A stretch of DNA of 64,000 nucleotides from Methylonatrum sp040877625. GTDB lineage: Bacteria; Pseudomonadota; Gammaproteobacteria; Nitrococcales; Aquisalimonadaceae. Location: positions 186,001 through 250,000 of the forward strand of contig JBBDNK010000020.1 in NCBI GenBank assembly GCA_040877625.1, given 5' to 3'. Numbering within the stretch: the stretch's first letter is position 1; every line of letters starts with the position of its first letter. The notes beneath the pieces are model-generated. The model had not been told where the DNA came from. It searched no databases and saw only the letters and a list, made by a program, of their open reading frames with translations. Positions 8,800 through 17,827 of this stretch are shown here, piece by piece. Position numbers and translations under genes: made by a program.

Positions 8800-9537
8800 T
8801 CAGTCCGGTTGTTCGCCGAACCATTTTTCGTAGAGTTCGGCGTAGCGGCCGTCCTCCATCATCGCCAGCAGGGCGATGTTGAAATCGTTTCGCAGCTCGC
8901 CGTTACGTGGGAAGGCCATGGCGTAGGACTGGGCATCCAGGTTGTTGCCCACGGCCTTGACCTGGCCGTCTCCGGCGGTCTCGATGTAATAGAGGACATT
9001 GGGCGTATCGTGGAGGGCGGCATCGACGCGACCGGAGCGGACTTCCAGATAGGCCTGTTCGGCACGCGGGAAGCGCGTGATCTCGATGTCGTCGAGGTTT
9101 TCCTCGGCGTAATTGTCACTGGTGGTGCCCGTGGTGACCGCCAGGCGCTTGCCTTCAAGATCTTCGATGCCCTGTATCTCGTCGTTATCCTCGCGAACCA
9201 TCACCATCAACCCGCTATCGTAGTAGGCGTGGGAGAAATCCATGGTTTCTTCGCGTTCCGATGTAATGGTGATGGCGGCAATGGCGCCGTCGACGCGACC
9301 GGTCTGCAAGGCGGTGATAATGCCGGAGAAGTTCATGGTGTTGTACTCGAAGTCCCAACCGTTCTCCTCGGCGATCGCCTCCCATAGCTCCACTTCGAAG
9401 CCGGTCCATTCACCGTCTTCCTGGAACATGAACGGGACGAACGAAGAGGGGATGGCAATGGTCAGGCGCTCGGCCTGAACCGCGGGGATGACGGCCAGCA
9501 GCAGGAGGCCGATGAACAGACGGCGTAGGGATTTCAT
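8800..9537 (-). CDS. Polar amino-acid ABC transporter periplasmic binding protein
   Basis: 245 residues. The signal peptide MKSLRRLFIGLLLLAVIPAVQA ends at QA, followed by ERLTIAIPSSFVPFMFQEDG and the family hallmark GFEVELWEAIAEENG. DGAIAAITITSEREETMDFSHAYYDSG is the second hallmark (D.......T..R....DFS..Y). The mature protein is acidic, which suits a halophile. ATG 9537 is preceded by GGAGG at good spacing; the longer frame from 9552 only adds leader codons. It is the first gene of the operon. The ligand is probably a polar or cationic amino acid, not more precisely known. Confidence 0.92.
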   Translation of the reverse strand: MKSLRRLFIGLLLLAVIPAVQAERLTIAIPSSFVPFMFQEDGEWTGFEVELWEAIAEENGWDFEYNTMNFSGIITALQTGRVDGAIAAITITSEREETMDFSHAYYDSGLMVMVREDNDEIQGIEDLEGKRLAVTTGTTSDNYAEENLDDIEITRFPRAEQAYLEVRSGRVDAALHDTPNVLYYIETAGDGQVKAVGNNLDAQSYAMAFPRNGELRNDFNIALLAMMEDGRYAELYEKWFGEQPD

Positions 9538-9578
9538 GAGATGTTCCTCCATCCAGGGACTTGCGTCCGGTGGAAATT

Positions 9579-9615
9579 AGCTCCCTAAATGACCCTATGT
9601 TCAGTTGAGGGAGCT
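9579..9615. repeat. Inverted repeat AGCTCCCT/AGGGAGCT upstream of the binding-protein gene
   Basis: A perfect 8-bp inverted repeat with a 21-nt centre, lying between the alpha/beta hydrolase gene and the start of the binding-protein gene. It overlaps repeat copy 2 (9595-9624). It could be a hairpin at the hydrolase-operon junction or part of a REP-like element. Confidence 0.45.
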
Positions 9616-9624
9616 GTCAAACAG
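9595..9624. repeat. 30-bp interspersed repeat, copy 2
   Basis: 24 of 30 positions match 6706-6735 in the same orientation. Here the copy is intergenic and overlaps one arm of the palindrome 9579-9615. Confidence 0.45.
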
Positions 9625-9645
9625 CGCATGGCTGCCGGGCTCTGC

Positions 9646-10539
9646 TCATTCTTCATGGTGGTCTGGCTGCTGATTGCTTGGGTGTTCTGAGGCCACGCCC
9701 GGCTGTTGATCTGGCAGTACCGCGCTCAGAAACCGGGCCAGGCCCTCGCGGTATTCGGCCCCAGCCTGCAGGAACCCGGTGTTATGGTCGCCCCGAATCG
9801 TCAATAGATCGCTGGATGAGCCGGCCGCCTCGCGCAAGGTCAGCGCATGCGCGTACGGAATGATCTCGTCGTCTTCGCTATGGACGATCAGCACCGGCAG
9901 GTCGATGCCGCGCAGATGGGCGCGGGTATCGTAGCGTAGCCGGGAGAGATGGCGGACCGGTAGCCAGGGGTAAAGCTCCGCTCCCAGCTCGGGCACTGAG
10001 ACGAAGGCTGATTCCAGAATCAACCCGCCGAGGCGGTGCTGCGCAGCAGTCCACGCTGCCACCGCCGCACCCAGCGAGCGGCCGAAGGCGATGACACGTT
10101 CAGGCGGTATATCACGCGTGTCGACCAAATGGCGGTAGGCCGCTTCGGCATCCCGATACAGCCCCTGTTCCGACGGGCTGCCCTGGCTCTGGCCGTAACC
10201 GCGATAGTCGATGATCAACGTATTCACGCCCAGCGCATTGAAAATCCGCAGCGAGTCGAGGCGGTGCGAGATGTTGCCCGCGTTACCGTGGAAGAAGAGC
10301 AGCGTGCCGCGGGCATTCCCGGCGGCAACGAACCAGCCGTGGAGGCGAACGCCGTCCGCGGCCTCCAGTTCCACCGACTGGAAGTCCAGCCCGATATCCC
10401 CCGGTGTGGCAGTGAGCCCGCGGCCGGGAATATGGGGTAAATGCACCAGGCTGGACTGCATCGTATACATCAGCACGACCAGCACCAGATAGCTGGCCGC
10501 GATGATGAGCAACAGGCGAATGAGCAACGGCACGGCCAA
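9646..10539 (-). CDS. Membrane-anchored alpha/beta hydrolase (BEM46/YfhR-like)
   Basis: 297 residues. One N-terminal membrane helix (LLIRLLLIIAASYLVLVVL) is followed by an alpha/beta-hydrolase domain: oxyanion segment FFHGNAGNISHR, DYRGYGQSQGSPSE, nucleophile elbow GRSLGAA, acid in LIVHSEDDEIIPY and catalytic His in GDHNTGF. This combination is the BEM46/ABHD13 group of serine hydrolases, of unknown substrate in bacteria. The 20-residue polar tail (PSNQQPDHHEE) is outside the domain. It is a single gene on the minus strand. Confidence 0.85.
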   Translation of the reverse strand: MAVPLLIRLLLIIAASYLVLVVLMYTMQSSLVHLPHIPGRGLTATPGDIGLDFQSVELEAADGVRLHGWFVAAGNARGTLLFFHGNAGNISHRLDSLRIFNALGVNTLIIDYRGYGQSQGSPSEQGLYRDAEAAYRHLVDTRDIPPERVIAFGRSLGAAVAAWTAAQHRLGGLILESAFVSVPELGAELYPWLPVRHLSRLRYDTRAHLRGIDLPVLIVHSEDDEIIPYAHALTLREAAGSSSDLLTIRGDHNTGFLQAGAEYREGLARFLSAVLPDQQPGVASEHPSNQQPDHHEE

Positions 10540-10622
10540 CGCCTCCCGGCGCGCGGTCAGTCAGCAGATTCTGGCGCCGGTCGCCGGTCATTGCGAGGCG
10601 GGCGAACGCCCCTCACCGGGCT

Positions 10623-11873
10623 TTACGCGCCGCCGCCCTTGAAGCGTTCCGGGCGAAAAGGCGCCAGCTCGATACCCGGTGATCTCCCCGCGACCAGATG
10701 TGCGATCTCGCGCCCGGTGGTGGCACCGCCGCACATGCCAACGTGGCCGTGCCCGAAACCGAACCAGGCGTTGCCGGCCGCGGGCGCCCGGCCGATGACC
10801 GGCAAGCTGTCCGGCAGACAGGGACGGTGTCCCATCCACTCGGTCGTGGCGCTGGTATCGAGATGAGGGAACAGATCCCTGCCGCGGGCGAGCAGCGCCT
10901 GCGCTCGCGCGTAACGCGGTGCGGCGCGCAGCCCCGCGAACTCAACGGTGCCGGCAAGGCGCAGGCCCATGGCCATGGGGTTTACCATCAGGTTGTGTTC
11001 CACCGCCATGACGGTGTGACGCAGCCCCAGGTTGGAGCTGCCGACGGTGACGTGGTAACCGCGCTGCGTTTCCAGTGGCACCCTGGCTCCCAGCTCGCGG
11101 GCGAGCGGTGCCGACCAGGCGCCGGCCGCCACGACGACGCCGTCCGTTGGCAGTAACTCGCCGTTATCAAGGCGCAGCGCGCGTACATCGCCGCCGTGAC
11201 GTTCGAAGCCTGTCACGGCCTTGTGTACACGCACGGCGCCATCCTTGAGGCACTGTTCGTGAATGGCCTTCACCAGGGCGGACGGATCAATGGTGGAGCC
11301 GTTGTCGGGCGCCAGCAGACCGAAGCGGAACTTTCCCTTCAGATCGGGTTCGAGCGCTTCCAGTTCGTCGCGATCGACGTCGCGCAGGTCCACGCCGAGA
11401 CTGCGGCGCAGGTCCATGCCCCATTGCCACTGCGCTGCGCTCGCCCGGGAAGAATAGACGTAGAGGCAGCCGCTGCGGCGGATCAGATGTGCTGCCTGCG
11501 CGCGGTCCACGAGTGGTTGGTAAGTCTCGAACACGGGGGCCAGCAGCCCCCGTAATGCGGTGGCGATCCGGGTCACCTCGTCGCGGCTGGAATGGCGAAG
11601 CATGCGGATCAGCCATGGCACGACTCTGGGCAGGTAACCGAGCCGGATCGTCAGTGGGCCAGCGGGATCAAGCAGCCAGTCAGGTACCTTGCGCCACATT
11701 CCGGGCATGCCTACCGGCAGGCAGGCACTCGGTGACAGCGATCCGGCATTGCCGAACGAGCAGGCTTCCCCCGCATCGCGCGGATCCACGATCGTTACCT
11801 GGTGCCCATCCCGTTGTAGCCACGCCGCCGTGCACGTACCCACGATACCGGCGCCGATAACGGTTATATGCAT
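10623..11873 (-). CDS. FAD-dependent D-amino-acid dehydrogenase-like oxidoreductase (DadA family)
   Basis: 416 residues. The N-terminal ITVIGAGIVGTCTAAWL is an FAD-binding GxGxxG fold followed by the acidic end of beta-2 (IVDPRDAG). The C-terminal region contains GHRPCLPDSLPVIGRAP and GFGHGHVGMCGG, characteristic of DadA/DAO enzymes that oxidise amino acids to imino acids and pass electrons to quinones. AAGGAG precedes ATG 11873. It follows the IclR regulator by 10 bp on the same strand, so the two form an operon divergent from the TctBAC/acyl-CoA genes. The substrate may be an N-containing precursor of the acid handled next door, but this is inference. Confidence 0.85.
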   Translation of the reverse strand: MHITVIGAGIVGTCTAAWLQRDGHQVTIVDPRDAGEACSFGNAGSLSPSACLPVGMPGMWRKVPDWLLDPAGPLTIRLGYLPRVVPWLIRMLRHSSRDEVTRIATALRGLLAPVFETYQPLVDRAQAAHLIRRSGCLYVYSSRASAAQWQWGMDLRRSLGVDLRDVDRDELEALEPDLKGKFRFGLLAPDNGSTIDPSALVKAIHEQCLKDGAVRVHKAVTGFERHGGDVRALRLDNGELLPTDGVVVAAGAWSAPLARELGARVPLETQRGYHVTVGSSNLGLRHTVMAVEHNLMVNPMAMGLRLAGTVEFAGLRAAPRYARAQALLARGRDLFPHLDTSATTEWMGHRPCLPDSLPVIGRAPAAGNAWFGFGHGHVGMCGGATTGREIAHLVAGRSPGIELAPFRPERFKGGGA

Positions 11874-11883
11874 CCATGTCTCC

Positions 11884-12747
11884 TTAAAGCGGCGGGCGGA
11901 CAGTTGAGTTGGCCGCGCTGGTGCCGGCGGCGTGACGCAAAGGCCGCATTGGCGCGGGAGACGGTGGAGCGATCAGCGCCGATGCCACCTCCTCCTCGAT
12001 CTGGCGTACGGTGTCGCGCAGCACCGGAAGGTAGCGCCTGATTGCTTCGCATTCGGGCATGGCTGTGTGCGGCCAGGCAATGTTGATTGCCGCGATGGCA
12101 TAGCCACGCAGCCTTACCGGAACGGCAATGGCTTCCAGTGGCGGATCACAGGGCGGAATGTAACGGGGGTCCTTGATCCCGTAGCCCCGGGCGCGCGTTT
12201 CGACCACAAGTTGCTGCAGCCAGGATTCCGACCAGGCCAGCCGGCTGCGGGGATGTCGGCTTCGCTTGAGAGAAAAAAGGATCTCGTCCTGTTCTTCGGG
12301 CGCGCAGAACGCCATGTAGGCGCGGCCCATGGCCGACCAGAGCATGTCCGCCCGCTTTCCGATGCTGCGGTATCCGCCAATCCGGTTATTGTTCTGATCC
12401 CCGGTCTCCAGTATCAGCATCTTGTTGCCGTCGCGAATGCCGATCGCCGATGGCCAGCCGTTTCTGAGCTGCAACTCCTCCAGATGGGGGGCGACCAGCT
12501 CGGTCAGGTGATCGAAGAAATTGGGCGTGCGTCCGCGGACATTGAGATCGGCCTTCAGTTGATAACGGCCGTCTCCCTGACGCCGGTAAACCCACCCGCA
12601 ACTTTCCAGCGTACGCATCATCCGCAATACCGTGGGTTTCGGTAAATCAACGGCCTGCTGCAATTCCGCCAACGACATGCAGCCGCGGTCAGTCAGCATG
12701 CCGACAATCGACAGACCACGGGCGAGGGCACGAACGTCACCACTCAT
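11884..12747 (-). CDS. IclR-family transcriptional regulator
   Basis: 287 residues. An N-terminal winged helix (residues about 5-65: ARGLSIVGMLTDRGCMSLAELQQAVDLPKPTVLRMMRTLESCGWV) is followed by the IclR effector domain (AIGIRDGNKMLILETG ... SAMGRAYMAF ... RGYGIKDPRYIPP ... AIAVPVR). ATG 12747 follows GGAGGAG and sits at the usual position of the family start; a longer frame to 12840 has no better site. The effector is likely the acid or an acyl-CoA from the neighbouring catabolic genes. The palindrome at 12845-12859 is its best operator candidate. Confidence 0.9.
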   Translation of the reverse strand: MSGDVRALARGLSIVGMLTDRGCMSLAELQQAVDLPKPTVLRMMRTLESCGWVYRRQGDGRYQLKADLNVRGRTPNFFDHLTELVAPHLEELQLRNGWPSAIGIRDGNKMLILETGDQNNNRIGGYRSIGKRADMLWSAMGRAYMAFCAPEEQDEILFSLKRSRHPRSRLAWSESWLQQLVVETRARGYGIKDPRYIPPCDPPLEAIAVPVRLRGYAIAAINIAWPHTAMPECEAIRRYLPVLRDTVRQIEEEVASALIAPPSPAPMRPLRHAAGTSAANSTVRPPL

Positions 12748-12844
12748 GGTTGGGTCTCCTCCATGTTCTCCGGCCGATCGTATCGTCGGCCGTGTTCTGA
12801 CAACGATGTTTACCACATTCATAACCCAGTGGGCGAGCAAGAGA

Positions 12845-12859
12845 TTTCACCAGGTGAAA
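12845..12859. promoter_or_regulatory. Candidate IclR operator palindrome
   Basis: TTTCACC-A-GGTGAAA is a perfect 7-1-7 palindrome about 100 bp upstream of the iclR-type start and 124 bp upstream of tctB. Family members bind similar AT-edged palindromes between divergent promoters. Confidence 0.6.
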
Positions 12860-12982
12860 CGCGTCCTTGACGCTAGCAGGGCCGCGGCGCTCAATGGAAT
12901 TCAAAAGGTCCGCCGCCCGAGTGACCGTGGTGGGCCGGATAAGAATGGCCGTCGGCCAGCGATGCTGTGAGGAGAATGCCAC

Positions 12983-13474
12983 GTGTTTGCAACAGTACCG
13001 GGAAGATCGGGCAACTGGCGGAGAGACTTGCTTGCCGGGGTGGTTATTGTCCTGCTTGGGTTGCTGACAATCATCGAGGCCCAGTCCTATCCGACGGGGA
13101 CGCTGGCGCGAATGGGGCCGGGGTATTTCCCGGTACTGATGGGCAGCGCGCTGGTCTTTCTGGGCCTGTTGATACCGCTGGTCGGCGATCCCTCCGGCGG
13201 TGACGACGAACAGGCGGACGACATGCAGGTCAACGCCGTGGACCGCACGCGGGGGTTTCTGTGCATTGTCGGTGGCCTGTTTGCTTTTCTACTGTTGGCC
13301 AGATTCGGCGGCATGGTGCCTGCGGCGTTTACGCTGGTTTTCATATCGGCGCTGGGGGACAAGTCTCACACGGTGAATAGCGCAGCCTTGCTGGCGCTGG
13401 TGCTGACGTCCGCCGCGGTTATCGTCTTCGCCTGGGGGTTGCAGTTGCAGTTCCCCCTGTTTCAATGGGGCTAA
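12983..13474 (+). CDS. tctB: Tripartite tricarboxylate transporter small membrane subunit (TctB)
   Basis: 163 residues with four membrane helices: residues about 17-35, 51-67, 91-109, and a final helix ending FAWGLQLQFPLFQWG. The pattern SYPTGTLARMGPGYFPVLMGSALV is the conserved TctB segment. The start is GTG 12983 with GAGGAG upstream. It precedes tctA by 6 bp. TctB and TctA form the membrane part of a secondary, ion-driven carboxylate importer that works with the periplasmic TctC protein. Confidence 0.88.
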   Translation: MFATVPGRSGNWRRDLLAGVVIVLLGLLTIIEAQSYPTGTLARMGPGYFPVLMGSALVFLGLLIPLVGDPSGGDDEQADDMQVNAVDRTRGFLCIVGGLFAFLLLARFGGMVPAAFTLVFISALGDKSHTVNSAALLALVLTSAAVIVFAWGLQLQFPLFQWG

Positions 13475-13480
13475 GGGGTC

Positions 13481-15022
13481 ATGGACACGATAACCAACAT
13501 GTCCTACGGCCTCTCCGTCGCCCTCCAGCCTGATAATCTGGTGTGGTCCATCTTCGGCGTGCTGGTTGGCAATCTGATCGGGGTACTTCCCGGTATCGGG
13601 GTACTGACCGCCATTTCGATCCTGTTGCCGCTGACCTACGCCATGTCGCCCGTTGCGGCGATGATGATGCTGGCCGGGATCTACTACGGGGCGCAGTACG
13701 GTGGCGGCATAACCAGCATATTGCTCAATCTGCCGGGCACGCCCACCAATGTGCCCACCTGCCTGGACGGTAATCCGCTGGCACGCCAGGGCAAGGCCGG
13801 TTCCGCGTTGTTCATGCTGATCCTGAGTTCATTCAGTGGCGCCATCGTGGGCATCACAATTCTGATGCTGTTTGCCCCGCTACTGGCGAAAGTGGCGTAT
13901 AGCTTCGGCCCGGCGGAGTACTTCGCCATGATAACCCTGGGGCTGGTGGCGGGTTCTACGCTGGCCAAGGGCTCCCCGGTGAAGAGCCTGGCGATGGTGG
14001 TGCTGGGCCTGATCCTTGGGGTTGTGGGTGTGGACGTCAACACCGGCGTAAACCGATTTACGTTTGGCGTGACCGAGCTGGGAGACGGTCTTTCGCTGAT
14101 CGCCATGGCCATGGGGCTTTTCGGCGTTGCCGATTTTCTGAGCAATATCAACCTGCCTCAGAGACGGCTTCCGAATACCGACAGGAAGGGGCTGTGGGCC
14201 ATGATGCGCAGCACGCGACCGGAACCGGGCGATGTTCGAAAGGCCATCGGGCCCATATCCCGCGGCAGCATGGTGGGATCGGCACTCGGCGTCCTCCCTG
14301 GCACTGGCTCCCTGATCGCCACGTTCATGGCCTACGCCATTGAAAAGAAGATTTCCCGGACACCGGAGCGCTTTGGGCGCGGCGCTATCGAGGGTGTGGC
14401 GGCTCCCGAGGCGGCCAATAACTCGGCGGCACAGACCGGCTTTGTGCCGACCCTGGTGCTTGGAATTCCCGGCGATCCCGTCATGGCGTTGATGTTGGGC
14501 GCGCTGATACTGCACGGCATTCAGCCGGGCCCGGCCCTGATGGTGGACAATGCCGACATTTTCTGGGGGCTGATCGCGAGCTTCTTCATCGGCAACGTGA
14601 TTCTGGTCCTGGTCAACCTGCCGCTTGTCGGGATGTGGGTAAAGCTGCTGTCAATTCCCTACAAGTACCTGTTTCCGTTTGCATTACTGTGCGTGGCGAT
14701 TGGGGTTTACAGCGTCAATTACAGCCTCGTGGCAGTGACGATGGTCATCGCCTTCGGCGTGATGGGTTTTGTACTTAGAAAGATGAAGTTCGAGGCGGCG
14801 CCTCTTTTATTGGGTTTTGTCCTGGGGCCCATGTTTGAAGAAAACTTCCGTAGAGCCCTGCTGATGTCGCGTGGCGATCTGGGGGTGTTTTTCGTGAAGC
14901 CAATCAGTGCGGGTTTCCTGACTGTCACCATCCTGTTGCTGATATGGCTGATCGTGTCCGGCATGCGCTACAGAAAAGCACGGTTCAGTTCTGCGGCGCA
15001 TCGTAAAACCGAAGTGCAGTAA
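13481..15022 (+). CDS. tctA: Tripartite tricarboxylate transporter large permease (TctA)
   Basis: 513 residues with about 11-12 membrane helices. Family hallmarks are VLVGNLIGVLPGIGVLTAISILLP near residue 28, the YYGAQYGGGITSILLNLPGTP block (residues about 70-90) and GIPGDPVMALMLGAL with the matching second half. Length matches TctA (about 500). It forms the channel of the TTT system with TctB. The substrate may be citrate-like or another carboxylate; the downstream acyl-CoA genes argue for an acid that is activated to a CoA thioester. Confidence 0.92.
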   Translation: MDTITNMSYGLSVALQPDNLVWSIFGVLVGNLIGVLPGIGVLTAISILLPLTYAMSPVAAMMMLAGIYYGAQYGGGITSILLNLPGTPTNVPTCLDGNPLARQGKAGSALFMLILSSFSGAIVGITILMLFAPLLAKVAYSFGPAEYFAMITLGLVAGSTLAKGSPVKSLAMVVLGLILGVVGVDVNTGVNRFTFGVTELGDGLSLIAMAMGLFGVADFLSNINLPQRRLPNTDRKGLWAMMRSTRPEPGDVRKAIGPISRGSMVGSALGVLPGTGSLIATFMAYAIEKKISRTPERFGRGAIEGVAAPEAANNSAAQTGFVPTLVLGIPGDPVMALMLGALILHGIQPGPALMVDNADIFWGLIASFFIGNVILVLVNLPLVGMWVKLLSIPYKYLFPFALLCVAIGVYSVNYSLVAVTMVIAFGVMGFVLRKMKFEAAPLLLGFVLGPMFEENFRRALLMSRGDLGVFFVKPISAGFLTVTILLLIWLIVSGMRYRKARFSSAAHRKTEVQ

Positions 15023-15074
15023 GAAAAGCGTTTATTCGGCGCATGAGAAAAATACGTGAGGAGGAGGAACGAAA

Positions 15075-16046
15075 ATGTTCAGAAAGGCACTTTTAAGTAC
15101 TGTCGTTGGGGTACTCACCGCAGCAATGCCCCTGGGAAATGTCATGGCGGATTATCCGGACAAGCCGCTTCGTTTTTATGTGGGATTCCCGCCTGGTGGT
15201 TCCACCGATACGGTTGCGCGAATCATTGGCCCGGCCCTTGAAAAGCGCATGGGGCAGACGGTGGTTCTGGATAATCGCGCCGGCGGTGGTGGATACGTCG
15301 GACTGGAGGCGGTGTCCAGGGCGGATCCGGACGGCCACACGTTCGGTTTCGGCGTATCCGGCGCGCTGACCGTGGCGCCAACCCTGCGAGACGATCTGTC
15401 AATTGATCCACACACCGATCTGGTGCCGGTCAGCGGGGCGGTCATCAATCCGTTGGTGCTGGCGGTTCACAAGGACAAGGGAATAAACACGCTTCAGGAG
15501 TATATCGACGCGGCACGGGAGCAGGGCGGCATGACTTACGGCACCGCCGGCCCGGGCACCGCCATGCACCTGGCGGGAGAGCTTCTGGCCAAGATGACGG
15601 AAACGGATCTGACTCACATCGGCTACCGCGGCAATGGTCCGGCCATGAGCGATGTGCTTGGCGGCCATGTGGATTCGGTCATCCTCGACGTCACCACCCT
15701 CAAGCCGCACGTGGAAGAGGGAACATTGGTGGCCCTGGGGGTGACGAGCCCACAACGCACCGAGTTGGCACCTGATTACCCGACGTTTCAGGAAAGCGGC
15801 GTGGATGGATATGACGTGTCCTCCTGGTTCGGCGTGCTGACCACGGCAGGAACACCGCCGGACGTGGTGGCCAAACTCAACGAGCACATCGTGGCCGTGT
15901 TGAAGGACCCGGAGGTTTCGAGGCGGTTGCTGGAGGCGGGTCTGGAACCGGCGCCGTCAACGCCGGAGGAGTTCAAGACAATGATCATGAGCCAGTTCAC
16001 GACCTACGCCGAATTAATCAAATCGGCAGACCTTGGCGGCAACTGA
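15075..16046 (+). CDS. Tripartite tricarboxylate transporter binding protein (TctC/Bug family)
   Basis: 323 residues. Signal peptide MFRKALLSTVVGVLTAAMPLGNVMA, then DYPDKPLRFYVGFPPGGSTDTVARII, the Bug-family opening with the PPGGxxD ligand loop. NRAGGGGYVGLEAV and YGTAGPGTAMHLAGELL are the other conserved stretches. AGGAGGAACGAAA precedes the ATG. The protein captures a carboxylate in the periplasm and hands it to TctAB just upstream (52-bp gap). Confidence 0.92.
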   Translation: MFRKALLSTVVGVLTAAMPLGNVMADYPDKPLRFYVGFPPGGSTDTVARIIGPALEKRMGQTVVLDNRAGGGGYVGLEAVSRADPDGHTFGFGVSGALTVAPTLRDDLSIDPHTDLVPVSGAVINPLVLAVHKDKGINTLQEYIDAAREQGGMTYGTAGPGTAMHLAGELLAKMTETDLTHIGYRGNGPAMSDVLGGHVDSVILDVTTLKPHVEEGTLVALGVTSPQRTELAPDYPTFQESGVDGYDVSSWFGVLTTAGTPPDVVAKLNEHIVAVLKDPEVSRRLLEAGLEPAPSTPEEFKTMIMSQFTTYAELIKSADLGGN

Positions 16047-16103
16047 CGGCAACGGCATGTGATGCGGCGCCAGGGAAGGTGCCCGCACGCAGGAGGATTT
16101 GTA

Positions 16104-17792
16104 GTGGACCACATCGTGTCGCAGTACTGGCCCCGGCATCTGCCACACCGCCTGATCTGGCCCGAAACGACAATTTTCCATCTCGTTCAGCTCGCCGCCG
16201 AGCGTTACCCCCGGCAGCCGGCCGTTCACTTCTTCGGCACGGAGTTGACGTATACGGCCTTTCTCGAGCAGATCGAGCATTTTGCAGGGTGGCTCAAGCG
16301 CCGCGCCGGGGTGCGCAAGGGCGACCGGGTCATGCTGTACATGCAGAATTCACCACAGTGGTTGATTGCCTATTATGGCGCGTTGCGGGCCGAGGCCATT
16401 GCCGTGCCCGTCAGCCCCATGAGCAAGTCCAAAGAACTGGCGTATTTCCTCGCCGACAGCGGTGCCAGGGTCATGGTTTGCGCTCAGGACCTGGTTGAGC
16501 AAGTGCAGGGCGTGCACGATGCCGCGGCCCCTGATCAGATCATCGTCGCCACGTATTCGGATTACATTCAACCGGGGCATGATTATCAGCTCCCCGACTG
16601 GCTCACGGAGACGCCGACACGTCCGCCGGAAACCGTGCCGTGGAAGGACGTCATGGATGCCGCCGAGTCGGCCGGGGACTTCACCGGCGAGCCGGACGAC
16701 ATCTGCCTGCTGCCTTATACCTCCGGCTCCACAGGGCGGCCCAAGGCCTGCATCCATACCCATCGGACGTTCATGCACAATATCGCCGGTGCGGCCTTGT
16801 GGCACTGGCCGTCTCCCGGTTCCGCCTTTCTTGCGCTGCCGCCCATGTGTCACGTGGGCGGCCTGGCGCATTCGGTTCATCTTCCCGCTTACGCGGCTGG
16901 CACGGTGGTTCCCTTGCCCAGGTGGGATGCACGGCTAGCACTGCAATTGATGGAGCGGGCGGGTGTTGCTCACGCGTCCATCTTGCCCACCGCGATCATC
17001 GATCTGCTGGCACAACCGGATCTGGAGCGCTTCGACCTGTCCAATCTGCGAAGAATCACCGCGGGCGGTGCATCCATGCCGGCAACCGTGTGGCAGGGGC
17101 TTCGGGAGAAGCTGGGCCTGGATTTCATCGAGGGTTACGGCCTCACCGAAACCGCGGCCACAACCCATCTCAACCCCATCGAGCGTCCAAAACGGCAGTG
17201 CCTCGGCATCCCCTTTTTCAATACCGAATGTCGCGTTGTCGACCCCGTCACGCTGGAGCCGGTGGGCGTCAATGAACCGGGCGAGATCGTTGTTCGCGGT
17301 CCACAACTATTCAAGGGTTACTGGAACCGCCCGGAAGATACCCGGGCCGCCCACGTGGACATTGACGGGTACGCGTTTTTCCGTACCGGGGACGTGGGGT
17401 ATGTGGACGACGAAGGCTACTACTTCATGACCGACCGCGCGAAGCGGATGATCAACGCCGCCGGTTACAACGTCTGGCCGGCGGAAGTGGAATCGATGCT
17501 GTACGACCATCCCGGTGTCAGGGAAGTCTGCGTCGTCGGGGCCGCGGATTCCTACCGTGGGGAAACCGTGAAGGCCCTTGTCGTACGGGACGACGACAGT
17601 CTGACCGAGGAAGCACTGATTCAATGGAGCCGCAACCGCATGGCGGCCTACAAATACCCGCGCATCATTGCGTTCGTTTCCGAACTGCCGAAATCGCCGG
17701 TTGGCAAGATCCTCTGGCGGGAGTTGCAGGAAGAAGAGCGAACGCGCTCCCGGGATTCAGCTCGGGAATCGACTGGCCCGGGATCCTCATAA
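16104..17792 (+). CDS. Acyl-CoA synthetase (ANL superfamily, AMP-forming)
   Basis: 562 residues. The AMP/phosphate loop is YTSGSTGRPKACIHTHR (near residue 210). GYGLTETAATTH is the A5 motif, RTGDVGYVDDEGYYFMTDRAKRMI spans A7-A8, and the catalytic lysine is in PKSPVGKILWREL. I chose GTG 16104 because AGGAGG lies 8 nt upstream; a frame reaching back to 16059 adds 15 residues unlike the family. It activates a free carboxylic acid to its CoA thioester with ATP. Its position after a TTT importer and before thiolase and dehydrogenase genes suggests it primes the imported acid for degradation. Confidence 0.9.
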   Translation: MDHIVSQYWPRHLPHRLIWPETTIFHLVQLAAERYPRQPAVHFFGTELTYTAFLEQIEHFAGWLKRRAGVRKGDRVMLYMQNSPQWLIAYYGALRAEAIAVPVSPMSKSKELAYFLADSGARVMVCAQDLVEQVQGVHDAAAPDQIIVATYSDYIQPGHDYQLPDWLTETPTRPPETVPWKDVMDAAESAGDFTGEPDDICLLPYTSGSTGRPKACIHTHRTFMHNIAGAALWHWPSPGSAFLALPPMCHVGGLAHSVHLPAYAAGTVVPLPRWDARLALQLMERAGVAHASILPTAIIDLLAQPDLERFDLSNLRRITAGGASMPATVWQGLREKLGLDFIEGYGLTETAATTHLNPIERPKRQCLGIPFFNTECRVVDPVTLEPVGVNEPGEIVVRGPQLFKGYWNRPEDTRAAHVDIDGYAFFRTGDVGYVDDEGYYFMTDRAKRMINAAGYNVWPAEVESMLYDHPGVREVCVVGAADSYRGETVKALVVRDDDSLTEEALIQWSRNRMAAYKYPRIIAFVSELPKSPVGKILWRELQEEERTRSRDSARESTGPGSS

Positions 17793-17827
17793 ATTCCATC
17801 GAAGTTTAATGCTGGAGACGTCTGTGC

